NCBI GenBank assembly: GCA_016176335.1
Contig: JACOXI010000003.1
Location: 392,707 to 456,706 of the forward strand
From: Candidatus Daviesbacteria bacterium
Lineage (GTDB): Bacteria > Patescibacteria > Microgenomatia > Daviesbacterales > UBA10151
Direction: 5' to 3'
Length of the DNA: 64,000 nucleotides
Part shown: in pieces, positions 62,303 through 64,000 of the stretch
Layout of the letters: each line of letters opens with the position of its first letter
How positions within the stretch are numbered: position 1 is the stretch's first letter
Position numbers and translations under genes: made by a program
The notes under the pieces: generated by a model
The model's input: the letters and a program-made list of their open reading frames with translations, nothing else
What the model was told of the DNA's origin: nothing
Database searches by the model: none

Positions 62303-63347
62303 TTTCTAGCACACTATTTCGTATACGACTAAAATCACTGAAATATTTTGATCTGGGATTATCAATTGAACCTATCAGATTCCTCTTAGCTTTAGAGAAA
62401 AGGTAGTAGGTATGTAGCGATATTAATCTTTTTGAGACGAATTTTGGATATTTAGCTAAAGCGAGATAAATCTTATTCATTATGTGTTCTTGGTATGAAT
62501 AATTTATATAATTATCCATAGCTGAATCGAGAATTTTGTCCGGTTTTTGATTAAATAGGTTAGCCTTTTTGTTTAAATTATTCAGAATACAAGATTTGAA
62601 TTTTGTATATTCCAAGTCATATTTTCCCATCTTTTTGGTATCTATTAAACTTGGATAGTAACCTCTAATTTGTGAAAGATACTGCCTTGCTCCATAGAGG
62701 ATATTAAGATTTTTTATTTTCCCAAACAATACGGTTAAAGCATCAGGTAATAATTCACCAAAAACAGGCAGCATAAAAGGGCCGATTTTAGTTTTCGCAA
62801 ATTCTCTATAGCAAGTTTTAACAACTTCTGATCTTCTAACTGCCCATAGAACAAGTACATAGTATCTTAAGTGAGAAGCAACTCTATCAATAGGGTTATC
62901 AGAAGAAATTGAGGTAGGTGAGAATAAAAATCTCCATTGAAACTTTTTAAATTCAAACAAATTTTTACTAATATAGAAAGAAATATAAGTACCATGGGCA
63001 GCTGAATATTGGGGATTCTTTTCAAGAAAATTGACACATTGTTTTATAGCATTGGGTATAACAAAGTCATCATCAGGGCAAAAAACACAATATTTACTTT
63101 TGATATACTTTACCATTTCAGCAAATTTATAATGTTGTTCCAAATTCTTGGGGAATTTATCTAGGTACATAATATTATTTGGATATAAACTTATGATTCT
63201 TTTATTAAGCCGTTTATTTGAAATCTCACTAGAATCAGCTATGATGATATTATCAAATAATTTAGCAACTGGTTGATAATAATCCAAGATTCTCTTTAAA
63301 AGATGGGGTCTATTATGAGTTGGAATTACTAGATCAATACTGCTCAT
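62286..63347 (-). CDS. TIGR00180-type glycosyltransferase
   Basis: A 353-residue protein: SSIDLVIPTHNRPHLLKRIL, IIIADSSE, YCVFCPDDDFVIPNAIKQC with the DDD metal site near residue 93, AAHGTYISF and a C-terminal helical part with ELLPDALTVLFGK. This order is that of the TIGR00180 glycosyltransferase domain family. It overlaps the RmlC gene by ATGA, so the two form one operon: the epimerase makes a deoxy-hexose precursor and this enzyme might transfer the resulting sugar (inference). Confidence 0.85.
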   Translation of the reverse strand: MSSIDLVIPTHNRPHLLKRILDYYQPVAKLFDNIIIADSSEISNKRLNKRIISLYPNNIMYLDKFPKNLEQHYKFAEMVKYIKSKYCVFCPDDDFVIPNAIKQCVNFLEKNPQYSAAHGTYISFYISKNLFEFKKFQWRFLFSPTSISSDNPIDRVASHLRYYVLVLWAVRRSEVVKTCYREFAKTKIGPFMLPVFGELLPDALTVLFGKIKNLNILYGARQYLSQIRGYYPSLIDTKKMGKYDLEYTKFKSCILNNLNKKANLFNQKPDKILDSAMDNYINYSYQEHIMNKIYLALAKYPKFVSKRLISLHTYYLFSKAKRNLIGSIDNPRSKYFSDFSRIRNSVLETNDFS

Positions 63348-63880
63348 TTTTTAGGGGTAAAATTAGGATGATTTTTATCTTTTTCAGAAATAACTTCAGG
63401 ATGATGCGGCCATTTAAATTTAAAATATGGATCGTTATAGCGGATACCGCCTTCTGTTTTAGGATTATATAATTGGGAACTATAATAATGAATTATAGTA
63501 TCTTTTTTAAGAGTTAAAATTGCGTGGGTGCAGCCAGGGGGAATGTAAAGACTGTTTTTATTTTTTTCATTTAATTCAAAATCTTTCCACTGAAGATAAG
63601 TAGGAGATTTAGGATCAATATCCAAAACAATGTCATAAGCAGCACCTTTTATACAAGATAAAATTTTACCTTCCTCAAAGGGGGGTTTTTGAAAATGGAA
63701 ACCTCGTAGGGTAAACGCCTGTTTGTTTTCCACAATATTTGCTTGAGCAACATGAAAATCTATATGGTGATCCTGAAATTCTTTTTGACAAAAATGACGT
63801 CTATACAGGCCACGTTTATCAATAAATGGTTCAGGTTCAATTAAATAGACATCTTTTATTTTTTGTTTATAGAATTTCAT
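63344..63880 (-). CDS. rfbC: dTDP-4-dehydrorhamnose 3,5-epimerase-like protein (RmlC family)
   Basis: A 178-residue cupin: EPEPFIDKRGLYRRHF, QANIVENKQAFTLRGFHFQ with H62 as the expected catalytic base, LDIDPKSPTYLQW, IPPGCTHAILTLKKDT and YSSQLYNPKTEGGIRYNDP. These are the canonical RmlC signatures. It may act in dTDP-rhamnose or another 3,5-epimerised sugar path; no RmlA, RmlB or RmlD is recognised in this window. Its promoter is leaderless-type. Confidence 0.9.
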   Translation of the reverse strand: MKFYKQKIKDVYLIEPEPFIDKRGLYRRHFCQKEFQDHHIDFHVAQANIVENKQAFTLRGFHFQKPPFEEGKILSCIKGAAYDIVLDIDPKSPTYLQWKDFELNEKNKNSLYIPPGCTHAILTLKKDTIIHYYSSQLYNPKTEGGIRYNDPYFKFKWPHHPEVISEKDKNHPNFTPKK

Positions 63881-63887
63881 TTACCAA

Positions 63888-63893
63888 AGACTA
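63888..63893 (-). promoter_or_regulatory. -10 box for RmlC, leaderless type
   Basis: On the - strand TGA-TAGTCT (extended -10) ends 7 nt before ATG 63880; TTGTTT lies 17 nt upstream as a weak -35. Confidence 0.45.
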
Positions 63894-63925
63894 TCATCAG
63901 GTATTTATAAAAACAATAGGTGATT

Positions 63926-63954
63926 TTGATAATAGTTTCCATTAGAATTGGAAT
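63926..63954 (+). promoter_or_regulatory. Candidate promoter for the gene at the right edge
   Basis: TTGATA (63926-63931), a 17-nt spacer and TGGAAT (63949-63954) precede ATG 63969 by 14 nt. Confidence 0.4.
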
Positions 63955-63968
63955 AATCATTGGTAAAA

Positions 63969-64000
63969 ATGAAGAAACTTAGGAAGATTTTATATTGGCC
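63969..64000 (+). CDS. Start of a gene cut by the right edge
   Basis: ATG 63969 begins a frame MKKLRKILYW that is open to the window end. A promoter-like sequence precedes it and it is divergent from RmlC. Too short to identify. Confidence 0.5.
   Translation, partial: MKKLRKILYW

Larger units (their letters stand above)
63881..63966. repeat. Nested inverted repeat between divergent genes
   Basis: TTACCAA (63881-63887) and TTGGTAA (63960-63966) are perfect inverted copies just before the two start codons. An inner pair, ACTATCATC (63890-63898) and GATAATAGT (63928-63936), matches at 8 of 9. It may be an operator or a shared 5' element. Confidence 0.45.

Noticed and set aside
1..64000. Recoding of TGA as glycine or tryptophan, as in some CPR lineages
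   Set aside because: TGA closes many genes at exact family ends and forms ATGA overlaps with the next gene, so it is a stop here.
1..64000. CRISPR array, insertion sequence, tRNA or rRNA
   Set aside because: No regularly spaced repeats, no transposase-like frame and no cloverleaf-like G+C-rich stretch was seen between genes.

Overview
The window is a very A+T-rich, almost fully coding stretch that reads in the standard bacterial code: TGA is a normal stop and forms many ATGA and TGATG start/stop overlaps. Gene content is nearly all cell-surface glycan biosynthesis: polytopic GT-C glycosyltransferases, soluble GT2 and GT4 glycosyltransferases, class I SAM methyltransferases, nucleotide-sugar SDR enzymes, one nucleotide-sugar dehydrogenase, a split transketolase, one MOP-type flippase and an RmlC-type epimerase. 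Base composition, compactness, many membrane GT39-like paralogues and a DUF5667-like domain suggest a Candidate Phyla Radiation (Patescibacteria, possibly Microgenomates) genome. That placement is an inference; there is no rRNA or ribosomal protein here to test it.

Layout: (1) 3-21190, + strand, a 16-gene run: two HDGxWH membrane paralogues, six GT39-like membrane proteins, GT2 and GT4 enzymes and a flippase. (2) 21192-22936, - strand: GT2 then SDR. (3) 23033-27001, + strand: nucleotide-sugar dehydrogenase, SDR, GT2, methyltransferase. (4) 27003-40508: short blocks of alternating strand, with two copies of a large unrecognised membrane family and one AftD/YfhO-like protein. (5) 40532-54658, + strand: GT4, methyltransferase, a giant GT-C/DUF5667 fusion, a GT2-methyltransferase fusion, a PIG-V-like enzyme, a DPM1-like GT2 with DUF2304, GT2, split transketolase, Fcl-like SDR, methyltransferase. 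(6) 54652-57850: gene remnants, an SDR, a second GT2 and a second Fcl-like SDR. (7) 57861-64000: GT-C protein, DUF5672 protein, GT-B-like protein, methyltransferase, TIGR00180-type GT, RmlC, and the first codons of a further gene.

How the genes may work together (inference): SDRs, the dehydrogenase, RmlC and the transketolase pair would make unusual NDP-sugars; GT2 and GT4 enzymes would build lipid-linked oligosaccharides on the inner face; DPM1-like GT2s would load polyprenyl phosphate; the flippase would export; and the GT-C proteins would add polyprenyl-linked sugars outside the membrane. No phosphoglycosyl transferase, Wzy polymerase, Wzz or O-antigen ligase was recognised.

Most notable: the transketolase/SDR region holds two sets of the same gene kinds (GT2, transketolase, SDR, Fcl-like), partly inverted and decayed in complementary ways. 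One copy keeps both transketolase halves and has an internally deleted SDR; the other keeps the SDR and only the first codons of a transketolase N-subunit. Also striking is the regulatory layout: many first genes have a -10 box ending 6 to 8 nt before the start codon, which suggests leaderless mRNAs, while distal genes use Shine-Dalgarno sites or overlaps. Divergent promoters overlap each other, and convergent genes overlap tail to tail by up to 62 nt. I saw no tRNA, rRNA, CRISPR array, insertion sequence or convincing terminator. No gene-free stretch exceeds 300 bases.
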